A DNA stretch of 64,000 bases from Candidatus Rhodoferax randersensis (GTDB taxonomy: Bacteria > Pseudomonadota > Gammaproteobacteria > Burkholderiales > Burkholderiaceae_C), in NCBI GenBank assembly GCA_016718155.1, contig JADKEH010000004.1, positions 254,292-318,291 of the forward strand, in the 5' to 3' direction. Position numbers and translations under genes: made by a program. Under the pieces are notes generated by a model, which did not search any database, was not told where the DNA came from, and saw only the letters and a program-made list of their open reading frames with translations. Shown piece after piece: positions 6,938-15,934 of this stretch (within the stretch, counting starts at the first letter, position 1; each line of letters starts with the position of its first letter).

Positions 6938-8659
6938 TCACTGTCCCTCGCGGATGCGCTGCTCCGACAGCTCATGCAGGTACACCTCCAGGTTGGTGTA
7001 GCCCGGCACGCCAAGCCACTGCAGTGACAACTGCGTGCCACTGTGATCCTGCACAAATGGGTTCAGGCCGTGTGCCAGTTCCCAGGCGTCGGGCATGCCG
7101 TCGCCATCGCTGTCGGTAGGGACTGTCGCGGTGGGGCCCAAGGGCAGCGCGCTGCCGTCCCCGGCTGGGTTGACGTGGCGCGGCTGCAGCGTGATCTCGC
7201 CGCGATCGACCGCGCCCATCAGGCGACGGTCCATTGGATCACGGGGAAACGCGCCGGCGCGCAGCATGGCAAGCGGAGCCAGATCGGCGGTCTGGTTGTA
7301 GCCGATGAATGGAAAACCATGCCGTTGCGCGACGGCGAAGCTGGGCGGGGTAGTCGGGGGCAGATAGTCCGGGTAGTCGTTGCAGCAGTACATCAGTTCG
7401 TAGTCGCTGCGCAGTGGGTAGAGATTGAGGCGGTTGCCTGAGAACCATGTGGCAGTCGCCGCAAGCGCTCCTTGTGGGGTGGCCATATGAATCAGTCCAT
7501 ACCGGAACGGCTCGATCTGCGTCGCGTTGCGGGCCACCGCCTGGTTGGCGGCGAAGTTCATGCGGTAGTAAGTCGGCTGACCCGAATCCGAGCCCGATAT
7601 GGTCGTGTTGTTCACGTCGATGAAGTAGCCCATGTCCCAATACAGATTGTTCGACAGCTCGATATCCATGACCGAGCCGGCTGCGGCCGCGCTTTCGCGG
7701 GACAGCTCGGGGTAGCGCCCGAGGATGCGGTTGAACACGTTATGGTGCAGCGCCAGCCGAGTCAGCTCGTAGCCCTGGGTCGGGTTGCTGTAGTTGACGA
7801 GCACGCCGCCCCGGTCGGCATGGTCGCCGACCGTCTCGGCGATGATGGTGTTCTGCACCGTGATGTCCTGCGAGTAAGAGATTTCCACGGCCTCGTCGGT
7901 CGCGCCGCCGATCGAGACTTGATCAATGATTGCGCGACGGGTGTAGCGCAGGCGCAGGCCGTCGTCATGCTGACCATCGGGTCGGATGCGCACATGTCGG
8001 AGGATCCAGTTGTCCGCCTTTCGGCTGCCTGCAACGCAGGCCGCGTCCTGATCGCAGTAGGGTTCCTCGGTAGTGTGGAATTGCCGAATCGTGATGCCGC
8101 CTGGTGATGTCTGCCCGGCAATGGTGACATCGCCGCGCGTGAGCTGAATGGCGGCGTTGATCAAGCCGCTGACCGCAAATACCACCGTGCGCGGGCCTTC
8201 CTCGTTCAGCGCGGCCTGCAGGGAGCCTGGGCCGTTGGCATTCAGGTTGGTCACCGTGATGACGCGTCCGCCACGTCCGCCTGTGGCCTGTGCGCCGAAG
8301 CCGGCAGCACCGGGAAATGCCAGCGCAACACCCTCGGTCCAGGAGCCGACTCGGACATCGTCCAGTCGGGCCCCTTCGACGCGGGCGCCCGCGTAGGCAT
8401 GGCCTTCGTACACCAGGGTAGGCAGGTGGAGCGTGGCGGTGGCGGGATCGAAGCTGAACGTCGTGGCACGCACGTCATTCAAATAGACAGCCGTCAGTCC
8501 CACAAGCCGAAGCGTGACATCGCGGTAGCGCATGGAGTTTCCTGCCACGCCGATCTCCGTAATGGTCAGGTGATTATTGGCGCTGTTGAAGGAGGCTGAC
8601 GCAGCCTGAGCTGATGTGGCGAGCAGGACGCAGGTGAGCAGGGCGAACAGGCGCAGCAT
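6938..8659 (-). CDS. Secreted pectate-lyase-like (PL1-type) beta-helix protein
   Basis: This is a 573-residue exported protein. The signal peptide is MLRLFALLTCVLLATSAQA. After an N-terminal beta module (20-115) comes GFGAQATGGRGGRVITVTNL ... GSLQAALNEEGPRTVVFAVSG, the usual entry of polysaccharide lyase family 1, then ladders of a right-handed beta-helix (QLTRGDVTIAGQTSPGGITI, IIDQVSIGGATDEAVEISYS). Near the C terminus lies DSDGDGMPDAWELAHGLNP, a calcium-binding thrombospondin-3/dockerin-like module. I chose the ATG at 8659, preceded by CAGGAG, over an upstream in-frame start because it exposes a clean signal peptide. The likely role is degradation of pectin or a related acidic polysaccharide outside the cell. 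It stands alone between convergent and divergent neighbours. Confidence 0.85.
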   Translation of the reverse strand: MLRLFALLTCVLLATSAQAASASFNSANNHLTITEIGVAGNSMRYRDVTLRLVGLTAVYLNDVRATTFSFDPATATLHLPTLVYEGHAYAGARVEGARLDDVRVGSWTEGVALAFPGAAGFGAQATGGRGGRVITVTNLNANGPGSLQAALNEEGPRTVVFAVSGLINAAIQLTRGDVTIAGQTSPGGITIRQFHTTEEPYCDQDAACVAGSRKADNWILRHVRIRPDGQHDDGLRLRYTRRAIIDQVSIGGATDEAVEISYSQDITVQNTIIAETVGDHADRGGVLVNYSNPTQGYELTRLALHHNVFNRILGRYPELSRESAAAAGSVMDIELSNNLYWDMGYFIDVNNTTISGSDSGQPTYYRMNFAANQAVARNATQIEPFRYGLIHMATPQGALAATATWFSGNRLNLYPLRSDYELMYCCNDYPDYLPPTTPPSFAVAQRHGFPFIGYNQTADLAPLAMLRAGAFPRDPMDRRLMGAVDRGEITLQPRHVNPAGDGSALPLGPTATVPTDSDGDGMPDAWELAHGLNPFVQDHSGTQLSLQWLGVPGYTNLEVYLHELSEQRIREGQ

Positions 8660-8903
8660 GGAAACTCCTGAGAGGCGTTTGGGAGCCGGGTGTGTGTACA
8701 GCATATCGGCAATGCGGCCCACGTGCAATTGTTCAAGCCTGTTCAAGCCGCCTGGGAGGGACAAGGCCCGTCACCGCTTCGCGGGTTGGTGTTGCGCTGA
8801 AGCCTTAACGATCCTCACCCTTGCGGACGACGCGGCCCATCCGGTCAATGCCCGTGCAGGGCGATTGCGACCCGCTGCACCCGGCTCGAACCTTTGCGCA
8901 AGA

Positions 8904-8909
8904 GATAAT
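8904..8909 (+). promoter_or_regulatory. Candidate -10 box of the ABC-F gene
   Basis: GATAAT lies 10 bases before the ATG at 8919, without a recognisable -35. If used, transcription would start almost at the start codon, giving a near-leaderless mRNA; no Shine-Dalgarno is visible. The rest of 8660-8918 shows no gene. Confidence 0.3.
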
Positions 8910-8918
8910 GCGCGCCAC

Positions 8919-10874
8919 ATGGCACTTATCACCTTACTTGACGCCCAGCTGGCATTTGGACACGTTCCCCTGCTCGACCACGCTGATTTTTCACTCGAAA
9001 CGCAGGAGCGCGTCGGCCTGATTGGCCGCAATGGCACGGGCAAATCGTCGATGCTCAAAATTCTGGGCGGCCTGGACAAGCCCGATGACGGCACCGTGCA
9101 GGTGCAAGGCAACACCCGCATTGCCTACGTCGCGCAGGAGCCCCAGCTTGATGCAGATGCTACTGTTTTTGTAGCGGTTAGCGAAGGACTGGCGCGCATC
9201 ATAGGCCTGATTGAAGAGTACACCCAAGGCCATGGCGACCTCGATGCGATGCAAAGCGAGATCGAGGCACTGGACGGCTGGAACTGGGAGCAGCGCGTCA
9301 CGGAGACGCTGCACCGGCTGCACCTGGACCCGCAGGCCATCGTCAGCACGCTCTCAGGAGGCACCAAGAAACGCGTGGCATTGGCCCAGGCGCTGGTGGC
9401 CCAGCCCGATGTGTTGTTGCTCGACGAGCCGACCAACCACCTGGACCTGGATTCGATCGAATGGCTCGAAGGCCTGCTGGTGGAGTTCAAGGGCAGCATC
9501 ATCACCATCACCCACGACCGGTCCTTTCTGGACAACGTGGCCACCCGCATCGTGGAGCTGGACCGCGGCAAGCTGCTGTCCTACCCCGGCAACTTTGCCG
9601 CCTACCTGACCCAGAAAGAGGAACAACTGGCGCAGGAGGCGGTGATCAACGCGCGTGCCGACAAGCTGCTGGCACAGGAAGAGGTGTGGATTCGCAAGGG
9701 CGTGGAAGCCCGCCGCACGCGCGCCACCGCGCGCATCGTGCGGCTGGCGGAGCTGCGCGCCAAACACCAGGCGCGCCGCGACGTGGTGGGCAGCGTCAAC
9801 ATGGATGTCTCCAGCGGTGCCACCAGCGGCAAGCTGGTGGCTGAGCTGACGCATGTGTCCAAGAGTTTTGGTGATCGCAGAATCGTCGATGATTTCTCGG
9901 CCACCATTCTGCGGGGCGACAAGATTGGCCTGTTGGGTCCCAACGGCGCCGGCAAGACCACCTTGCTCAAACTCATTTTGGGCGAACTCAAGGCCGATCC
10001 GGCGCCGCCCAACGCGCCGCCGCCCGAGCCGGGCCACAGCCCTTGGGGCACGGTGCGCCAGGGCGCCAACATCTCGGTGGCCTATTTCGACCAGATGCGC
10101 AACGCGCTCGACCTGGACGCCACTCTGGAAGACTTCATCAGCCCTGGCAGCGAGTGGATCGAGATCGGCAACCAGAAGAAGCACGTAAAAAGTTACCTGG
10201 GTGACTTTCTGTTCTCGCCCGCGCGCGCCAACTCGCCAGTGCGATCTTTGAGCGGTGGCGAGCGCAATCGTTTGCTGCTGGCGCGCCTGTTTGCCCGGCC
10301 GGCCAATGTGCTGGTGCTCGATGAGCCCACCAACGACCTGGACATCGACACCCTGGAGTTACTCGAGGACCTGCTGCAGAACTACGACGGCACGGTGTTT
10401 CTGGTAAGCCACGACCGCACCTTTCTGGACAACGTGGTGACCAGCACCATTGCCTTCGAAGGCGACGCCAAGTGGCGCGAGTACGAAGGCGGTGTGACCG
10501 ACTGGCTCATCCAGAGCAAGCGCGCCAGCGAGATTGCCCAGGGCAAGGGCCAAAAGGGCTCAAAGCCGTTTAACTACGGGCGTGATCAGCTATTAAAAAC
10601 GGAGCAAGCTGCGGCCCCAGCAAGCGCCTCAACGCCTGCGGCGCCGGTGGCCAAGGCCCGCAAGCTCAGCTTCAAGGAGCAGCGCGAGCTGGAGGCCTTG
10701 CCGTCTGCGATAGCGGCGCTGGAGGCCGAGCACAAGTCCATCCACGAAGCGCTGGCCGACGGCAGCCTGTATGCCAGCGACCATGCGCGCGCTGTGCAGA
10801 TGTCCGAGCGCGGCGCCCAGATCGATGACGAACTGATGCAGGCACTCGAACGCTGGGAAGCCTTGGGCGGTTGA
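8919..10874 (+). CDS. uup: ABC-F family ATPase (Uup-like)
   Basis: This is a 651-residue soluble protein with two ABC ATPase domains and no membrane segments. The first Walker A is GRNGTGKSS at 37-45, with signature LSGGTKKRVALAQAL near 145 and Walker B VLLLDEPTNHLD. The second set is GPNGAGKTT near 341, LSGGERNRLLLARL near 443 and VLVLDEPTNDLD. A linker follows the first domain, and the C-terminal coiled coil (LSFKEQRELEALPSAIAALE onward) is typical of Uup. ABC-F proteins act on ribosomes, and Uup also affects transposon excision and replication intermediates. The upstream in-frame extension to 8616 has no family support. Two short palindrome-like repeats lie inside the gene (9159, 10590). 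Confidence 0.92.
   Translation: MALITLLDAQLAFGHVPLLDHADFSLETQERVGLIGRNGTGKSSMLKILGGLDKPDDGTVQVQGNTRIAYVAQEPQLDADATVFVAVSEGLARIIGLIEEYTQGHGDLDAMQSEIEALDGWNWEQRVTETLHRLHLDPQAIVSTLSGGTKKRVALAQALVAQPDVLLLDEPTNHLDLDSIEWLEGLLVEFKGSIITITHDRSFLDNVATRIVELDRGKLLSYPGNFAAYLTQKEEQLAQEAVINARADKLLAQEEVWIRKGVEARRTRATARIVRLAELRAKHQARRDVVGSVNMDVSSGATSGKLVAELTHVSKSFGDRRIVDDFSATILRGDKIGLLGPNGAGKTTLLKLILGELKADPAPPNAPPPEPGHSPWGTVRQGANISVAYFDQMRNALDLDATLEDFISPGSEWIEIGNQKKHVKSYLGDFLFSPARANSPVRSLSGGERNRLLLARLFARPANVLVLDEPTNDLDIDTLELLEDLLQNYDGTVFLVSHDRTFLDNVVTSTIAFEGDAKWREYEGGVTDWLIQSKRASEIAQGKGQKGSKPFNYGRDQLLKTEQAAAPASASTPAAPVAKARKLSFKEQRELEALPSAIAALEAEHKSIHEALADGSLYASDHARAVQMSERGAQIDDELMQALERWEALGG
9159..9175. repeat. 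Short palindromic word inside uup
   Basis: GCTACTGTTTTTGTAGC: five-base arms GCTAC/GTAGC around a T-rich loop, in the linker between the first Walker A and signature motif of uup. A near copy begins the lipoprotein gene at 54069. Confidence 0.45.
10590..10606. repeat. Short AT-rich interspersed repeat inside uup
   Basis: GCTATTAAAAACGGAGC lies in the poorly conserved linker before the uup C-terminal domain. It matches 47643-47659 at 14 of 17 positions. AT-rich words like this stand out in a GC-rich coding frame. Confidence 0.4.
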
Positions 10875-10907
10875 CGACGCTGCGGCCCAGCACAGGCCGC
10901 GGTGCGG

Positions 10908-12026
10908 TCAAGCCAGCCGCGGGTAGTCGGTGTAGCCCTTGGCACCGCCGCCGTACAGGGTGGCGCGGTCCAGTTCGGTCAAGGCGGCACCTTCGCGCAG
11001 GCGCCGGGTCAGATCGGGGTTGGCGATGAAGGGTCGGCCAAAAGCCACCAGATCGGCCCCCTCACCCAAGGCGTGGTCGGCCAGGGCGCGGTCGTAGCCG
11101 TTGTTGACCATCCACGCCGCGCCGCCACCAGCCTTGCGGTAGGCGCGCAGCAGGGCCGCGTAATCGAAGGGTGTGTCGCCCTGAACATGGTCGCGTGGCC
11201 CACCTGTCGAGCCTTCGATGATGTGCACAAAGGCCAGCTTCAAGGGCGCGAGCTGGGTCACCACATACTCGAACAAGGGTTGCGGATGGGGGTCCTGGGC
11301 GTCGTTGGCGGGGGTCACCGGGGACAGGCGCAGCCCAACCCGGTCGCCGCCGATTTCCTGCGTCACGGCGGCCATCACCTCGATCAGCAGGCGGGCGCGG
11401 TTTTCGATGCTGCCGCCATACGTATCGGTGCGAAGGTTGGAGCCCGAGCGCAGGAACTGGTCGAGCAGGTAACCATTGGCGCCATGCACCTCAATGCCGT
11501 CAAAGCCGGCGGCGATCGCATTGCGGGCGGCGCGGCGATAGTCGGCCACGATGCCAGGCAGCTCTTCGAGGGTGAGCGCGCGGGGCGGGGATGTCTCCAC
11601 AAACTTGGCCACGCCATCCTTGATCAGCACCGTCTTGGTCTTGGCGGTCAGGGCGGAAGGGGCCACTGGCGCCTGGCCGCCGGGTTGCAGGTCCACATGC
11701 GAGACCCGTCCCACATGCCACAACTGCATCACGATCTTGCCGCCAACGGCGTGCACCGATTCAGTCACCGGCTTCCAGGCTTGCACCTGCTCGTCACTCC
11801 AGATGCCGGGCACGTCCGCATAACCCTGTGCCTGGTGGCTGATGGCGGTGGCCTCGGTGACGATCAGCCCGGCGCCATCGCGCGGGTCGGCACGCTGGGT
11901 GTAGTAGGTGGCCATCAAGGCGGTGGGCAGGGCGCCCGGGGCGCGGTTGCGCGTCAGGGGTGCCATCACGATGCGGTTGGCAAGGTTCAGGCGGCCGACT
12001 TGAATGGGATCGAATAGAGTGGTCAT
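10908..12026 (-). CDS. Old yellow enzyme family alkene reductase (NemA-like)
   Basis: This is a 372-residue FMN-dependent cytoplasmic flavoprotein. It begins TTLFDPIQVGRLNLANRIVMAPLTRNRA, the canonical OYE start, and carries GIEVHGANGYLLDQFLRSG near residue 180 (end of the substrate-binding strand) and LVAFGRPFIANPDL near the C terminus (phosphate-binding). OYEs use NADPH to reduce activated C=C bonds of enones, maleimides and nitro compounds; NemA reduces N-ethylmaleimide and nitrate esters. It diverges from an MFS transporter gene, and the two starts are about 60 bp apart, so one spacer may serve both. No nemR-type regulator is adjacent. Confidence 0.92.
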   Translation of the reverse strand: MTTLFDPIQVGRLNLANRIVMAPLTRNRAPGALPTALMATYYTQRADPRDGAGLIVTEATAISHQAQGYADVPGIWSDEQVQAWKPVTESVHAVGGKIVMQLWHVGRVSHVDLQPGGQAPVAPSALTAKTKTVLIKDGVAKFVETSPPRALTLEELPGIVADYRRAARNAIAAGFDGIEVHGANGYLLDQFLRSGSNLRTDTYGGSIENRARLLIEVMAAVTQEIGGDRVGLRLSPVTPANDAQDPHPQPLFEYVVTQLAPLKLAFVHIIEGSTGGPRDHVQGDTPFDYAALLRAYRKAGGGAAWMVNNGYDRALADHALGEGADLVAFGRPFIANPDLTRRLREGAALTELDRATLYGGGAKGYTDYPRLA

Positions 12027-12087
12027 GGAACGGGTGGTTGGGGAGAAAGCGCCTATCTTGCGCCACTGTCACACAATGCAAGGGCCT

Positions 12088-13293
12088 ATGCCGACCTTTA
12101 ACACCATCTGCCAGACACCTGTGCGACACATTGTGTGGCTGGCGCTGGCCTTGTCGGCTGGAGCGGCGCTGTCCTTGGGGGTGACCCGGTTTGCCTATGG
12201 ACTGTTGCTGCCACCCATGCGCGCGGACCTGGGGTGGACCTACACCCTGGCCGGTGCCATGAACACCGTCAACGCCCTGGGCTACCTGCTGGGCGCCTTG
12301 CTGACACCGCGCCTGTTGCAGCGCTTTGGTGCCGCCCGGGTGCTGATGGTGGGTGCTGTTCTGGCCACGCTCTTCATGGGGCTGAGTGGTTTCTTCACGG
12401 CGGCTGCGCCCTTGCTGGCGCAGCGTCTGCTGGCGGGCGTGGCCAGCGCTTTCGTGTTCATTGCCGGCGGATTGCTGGCGGCCAGGCTGGGCGCTTTGCA
12501 GCCGGCGCGGGGTGGGTTCCTGATTGGTTTGTATTACGGTGGCACCGGTTTTGGCATTGCACTGTCCGCGCTGCTGGTGCCTGCCGTGCTGGACAGCGCC
12601 CGTGCCTTGCCGCATGGCTGGGCCTGGGCCTGGTGGGCATTGGCGCTGGCTTGCTGCGCGTTGACCGCGATGATGTGGTGGCCGGCGCGGGTGCTGCGCA
12701 CACTGGCGCCAGTGGCTTCAGCCGCGGGCGTGCCGGCGGCGGTGTTTCGCTGGCGTACGTTTGCCTTCGCGTTGGCCGGCTACGCGATGTTTGGTGTCGG
12801 GTATATCGGCTACATGACCTTCGTGATTGCCTTGTTGCGGGAACAGGGTGCCAGTGGGTCGGCGGTCACGGTCTTTTACGCCTTGCTGGGCCTGGCGGTG
12901 CTGGCTTCTTCACGCATTTGGGCGGGTTTGCTGGACCGCTACAAGGGCGGGCAAATGCTGGCGCTGTTCAATCTGTTGCTGGGCGTGGCCACGGTGCTGC
13001 CCGCGCTGACCTCGTACTGGCCGGTGGTGCTGGCCTCCGGGCTGCTTTTTGGGGGCGTGTTCCTGTCTCTGGTCGCCTCGACCACCGCACTGGTGCGCCA
13101 CAACCTGCCGCAGGCGGCTTGGGGCGCAGGTATTAGCGCCTTCACCATCGTGTTTGCGGCGGGGCAGATTGTCGGGCCGACGATCGTCGGCTGGATCGCC
13201 GACGGACCAGGTGGCTTGGCGCGGGGCCTGCTGTTCTCGGCCTGCGCCTTGTGGATCGGTGCCGTGTTGGCGTGGCGTCAGCGTGCGTTGTGA
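12088..13293 (+). CDS. YbfB/YjiJ-family MFS transporter
   Basis: This 401-residue inner-membrane protein has about 12 predicted helices. The opening SLGVTRFAYGLLLPPMRADLGWTYTLAGAMNT is the hallmark of the YbfB/YjiJ MFS subgroup. Of the in-frame ATGs, 12088 (MPTFNTICQ) has AAGGG close upstream; 12076 is an alternative, and 12004 would overlap the divergent gene. No substrate is established for this subgroup. Divergence from the OYE gene suggests, weakly, export of an electrophile or its reduced product. Confidence 0.83.
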   Translation: MPTFNTICQTPVRHIVWLALALSAGAALSLGVTRFAYGLLLPPMRADLGWTYTLAGAMNTVNALGYLLGALLTPRLLQRFGAARVLMVGAVLATLFMGLSGFFTAAAPLLAQRLLAGVASAFVFIAGGLLAARLGALQPARGGFLIGLYYGGTGFGIALSALLVPAVLDSARALPHGWAWAWWALALACCALTAMMWWPARVLRTLAPVASAAGVPAAVFRWRTFAFALAGYAMFGVGYIGYMTFVIALLREQGASGSAVTVFYALLGLAVLASSRIWAGLLDRYKGGQMLALFNLLLGVATVLPALTSYWPVVLASGLLFGGVFLSLVASTTALVRHNLPQAAWGAGISAFTIVFAAGQIVGPTIVGWIADGPGGLARGLLFSACALWIGAVLAWRQRAL

Positions 13294-13343
13294 TGTCTTG
13301 CCAACCGAGCCAGGGCGGTCCGGCTGGAGCCGTCAGAGACTAT

Positions 13344-13390
13344 GCGGGACAGACCGCAGGCTGGGAAGCAGCGCAGTTCCGTCCTCAACT
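13344..13390. repeat. Degenerate copy of the GGACAG hairpin repeat at a convergent gene junction
   Basis: GCGGGACAGACCG (13344-13356) and GTCCTCAACT (13381-13390) are identical to the two ends of the 55-bp unit at 26084, with a diverged middle. It lies between the MFS and helicase 3' ends and includes the helicase stop codon. The CGGGACAG/GTCC arms could fold, so it may end transcription from both sides. Confidence 0.6.
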
Positions 13391-14656
13391 GTTCGTCGAT
13401 TGCGGTTTGGCCGCGGCTCTGAGTTTGTCCTTCTTGCTGAGTCGCTTGCCCTTGATGCCGCCGGTCGGATCAGGCAGACGTGCCGATTCGGCTGACGATG
13501 GAGGGGAGTGCGGGGCCAGCAATGGCTCAAACCCCTCGATTTGCTCAAGCGAGAACTTCAGCCCCTGGCGCTTTTCGATCAGCTGCCAATGCGCTTGGGT
13601 GTCCGCGCTGACAAAACTCACCGCCAGGCCACTTTCGCCGGCGCGACCGGTTCGACCGATGCGGTGGGTGTAGTCCACCGCCGAGCGTGGCAAGTCATAG
13701 TTCACCACTACCGGCAGTTGCTCAATATCGATGCCACGGCCCGCCAGGTCAGTGGCCACCACCACGCCGACGCGCTCGGCCTTGAAGTCGGCCAGCACCT
13801 GCGTGCGTTTGCCCTGGCTCAGTACACCGTGAAACGGCTCGGCGTCGATGCCGGCCTTGCGCAATTTGTCGGCCACGATTTCGGCCGCATGTTTGGTGGC
13901 GACAAACACCAGAACCCGGCGCCACTTGTGGCGCTGAATCAGGTGGCGCAGCAGCTGCGTGCGTCGGTTTGGGTCCACGGCGATGGCGCGTTGGGTGATG
14001 TCGGGCTGGTGTTGTGGCGCCGGTAAAACGTCAATTCGCACCGGGTGTCGAAGCAGGACTTGCGCCAGGGCCTGCACGGCGGCGGGAAAGGTGGCGGAAA
14101 AAAACAGGTTCTGGCGTTGCGCTGGCAGCAGGGCCAGGATGCGTGCGAGTTCGTCCGAGAAACCCAGGTCCAGCAGGCGGTCGGCCTCGTCGAGCACCAG
14201 CGCGCGCACCGCCGACAGGCTCAGGGCGTTGTGGTCCAGCAGGTCGAGCAGGCGTCCTGGCGTGGCCACCACGATGTCCGTGCCGCCGCGCAAGCCCATC
14301 ATTTGTGGATTGATGGAGACGCCGCCAAATACGATGCTGACTTTGGGCGGCTGCGCCTGACTCGCGGCGAGTTTGACGATGGTTTCGCCCACTTGCGCCG
14401 CGAGCTCACGGGTTGGAACCAGTATCAGGACTGCGGCGCGCCTCGGCGATTCCCGTCGCGCCGTTTGCAGATGCTGCAGCAGCGGCAGCACAAAGGCCAG
14501 GGTCTTGCCGGCGCCGGTCTGCGCGCAACCCAGTACGTCGCGACCCTGCAGAGCGGCCGGAATGGCCAACTCCTGAACCGCGGTCGGTGTGCTGAAGCCT
14601 TGGGCGCGAAGGGCATCCAGGAGCGTCGGCGACAGACCCAGTGAGAAAAATGACAT
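13385..14656 (-). CDS. DEAD-box ATP-dependent RNA helicase (RhlE-like)
   Basis: This is a 423-residue helicase. Motifs in order: Q motif (GFSTPTAVQ), Walker A AQTGAGKT, TPGRLLDLL, VLDEADRLLDLGF (DEAD), SAT in FFSATF, and HRIGRTGRAG near residue 320. The basic tail (KGKRLSKKDKLRAAAK) is the usual RNA-binding extension of RhlE-type enzymes. I start at MSFFSLGLSP (14656); a longer frame to 14686 adds ten residues without support. It unwinds short RNA duplexes, probably in ribosome assembly or RNA decay with the degradosome. It runs convergent with the upstream MFS gene. Confidence 0.92.
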   Translation of the reverse strand: MSFFSLGLSPTLLDALRAQGFSTPTAVQELAIPAALQGRDVLGCAQTGAGKTLAFVLPLLQHLQTARRESPRRAAVLILVPTRELAAQVGETIVKLAASQAQPPKVSIVFGGVSINPQMMGLRGGTDIVVATPGRLLDLLDHNALSLSAVRALVLDEADRLLDLGFSDELARILALLPAQRQNLFFSATFPAAVQALAQVLLRHPVRIDVLPAPQHQPDITQRAIAVDPNRRTQLLRHLIQRHKWRRVLVFVATKHAAEIVADKLRKAGIDAEPFHGVLSQGKRTQVLADFKAERVGVVVATDLAGRGIDIEQLPVVVNYDLPRSAVDYTHRIGRTGRAGESGLAVSFVSADTQAHWQLIEKRQGLKFSLEQIEGFEPLLAPHSPPSSAESARLPDPTGGIKGKRLSKKDKLRAAAKPQSTNS

Positions 14657-14729
14657 GAGGAGGTGATTGGTGGCGGGCAAGGTCAAGCCCGGATGGCCCA
14701 GTTTAAGCGCGCCAGGTCCGCAGCCCGGT

Positions 14730-15308
14730 TTAGTTGGCTGGCGCGGTCATTCCCAGAGCGTGGTAGACCTGCATGGCCGCCCAGGCGTCGTTGGCGGCAT
14801 AAACAATCTGACTTTCGGAGAGCTGCCGGTTGGCCCAGTTGGAGGTGGTGGCTTTGCGCGACTTGATGAATCGTCGGTTGAGCACCACCGCGACGGCGGC
14901 CTTGACGCCAATCTCCTTGGGATAGCCACGATTTCGGAACACCGCGTTCAGGTCGAGCACGTTTTGCGGCGTGACCCTCAGGGTGCGCAAGATTTGCTGG
15001 TGATCGCCCGCCAGGCCAAAACCGACCTTGGTGATGCGCTGCGACTGAAGCAGCGCGCACACCACATCGCGGCATACAGGGTCATGCAATTGGAAGACGT
15101 GGGCCTGATGCAGAGTCGAGAACTGAACCACGTGCGGGCCGAGCGAAACCTCGTCCTTGGCGAAGGTGGGTTTTGATTCAGTGTCAAATCCAAGTACCGG
15201 GCTGGTGTCAAGCGCCTCGAACGCCTGCTCTGCCTGGGCACGGGAAGACACTACCACGATGTCCCTGCAGCGCCAGCCGCTCCAGAACCTCCAGTGCGGC
15301 AATGTCAT
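14730..15308 (-). CDS. 3'-5' exonuclease (DEDD, RNase D-like), N terminus frameshifted
   Basis: This is a 192-residue reading as it stands. VLGFDTESKPTF supplies the first D and E of the DEDD nuclease fold, and VLDLNAVF and YAANDAWAAMQVYHAL the later ones; together they indicate a small RNase D-type enzyme. The first ~15 residues (TLPHWRFWSGWRC) are not family-like. In the neighbouring frame the DNA reads APTKDDIAALEVLERLALQ, which continues smoothly into DIVVVSSRAQ if one base of the CCC at 15263-15265 is removed. The gene is therefore probably longer and broken by a one-base insertion. No ATG, GTG or TTG precedes that upstream frame before its stop. The nuclease core itself is intact. Confidence 0.75.
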   Translation of the reverse strand: MTLPHWRFWSGWRCRDIVVVSSRAQAEQAFEALDTSPVLGFDTESKPTFAKDEVSLGPHVVQFSTLHQAHVFQLHDPVCRDVVCALLQSQRITKVGFGLAGDHQQILRTLRVTPQNVLDLNAVFRNRGYPKEIGVKAAVAVVLNRRFIKSRKATTSNWANRQLSESQIVYAANDAWAAMQVYHALGMTAPAN

Positions 15309-15328
15309 CCTTGGTCGGCGCGGCGACT

Positions 15329-15934
15329 CTACGACGCGAGTTTGGGATCGGGTCGATCGTCTTGGCTTTCAGTTGCCGCAGCGGGCAGGGTTGGCGCGGG
15401 CGTCTCGCTCATCGAATGGCTGACACGGCGGGCGCCGTCAAAGCGCCGTTTCCAGTAGCTGATGCGCATGTCCTCCACCCTGACTTCAGCGCCAGGGCGC
15501 GGGGAATGGATGAACTTGCCATCACCGACGTAGATCCCGACATGGCTGAACGCGTGGCGCAACGTATTGAAGAAAACCAGGTCGCCGGGCTGGAGTTCGG
15601 TGCGGTCAATCTTTTCGGTGGCGGCGGCCTGTTGCACGGCCTTGCGCGGCAAGGCCAGTCCGATGGTTTGTTCGTACATGGCCCGCACGAAGCCGCTGCA
15701 GTCGAAGCCGGTCTCGGCGTTGTTGCCGCCACGGCGGTAGGGCACGCCCAGGAATCCCATCGCATTGAGCACCAGTTCCGAGGTCTTGGTGCTGACGTTC
15801 TGGCGGACCTGGTCAATCTTGCCGAGCAGGCCTTTGTCGGACAGCAGGCGGTCGAGGTCGTCGCCGTTTGGGCCTGGACTGGCGTGCGCACAGGTGGCAA
15901 GCAGCAGGGCAGCAAAGGCAAGTGGCAGACGCAT
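15329..15934 (-). CDS. C40 family peptidase (NlpC/P60)
   Basis: This is a 201-residue exported cysteine peptidase. It has a signal peptide MRLPLAFAALLLATCAHA, then the NlpC/P60 core: Cys79 in GFDCSGFV is the nucleophile, His131 in FSHVGIYVGDG the base, and His143 the polar third residue. These enzymes cut D-gamma-glutamyl-meso-diaminopimelate bonds in peptidoglycan stems. The start at 15934 is chosen over 15970 because it gives a clean signal peptide. Its 3' end overlaps the probable true beginning of the exonuclease gene, so the two are likely co-transcribed. The spacer to 16200 holds no gene I can support. Confidence 0.9.
   Translation of the reverse strand: MRLPLAFAALLLATCAHASPGPNGDDLDRLLSDKGLLGKIDQVRQNVSTKTSELVLNAMGFLGVPYRRGGNNAETGFDCSGFVRAMYEQTIGLALPRKAVQQAAATEKIDRTELQPGDLVFFNTLRHAFSHVGIYVGDGKFIHSPRPGAEVRVEDMRISYWKRRFDGARRVSHSMSETPAPTLPAAATESQDDRPDPKLAS

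Noticed and set aside
8616..8918. N-terminal extension of the ABC-F protein to 8616
   Set aside because: The extension is basic and lacks the ABC-F start; it overlaps the 5' end of the divergent lyase gene.
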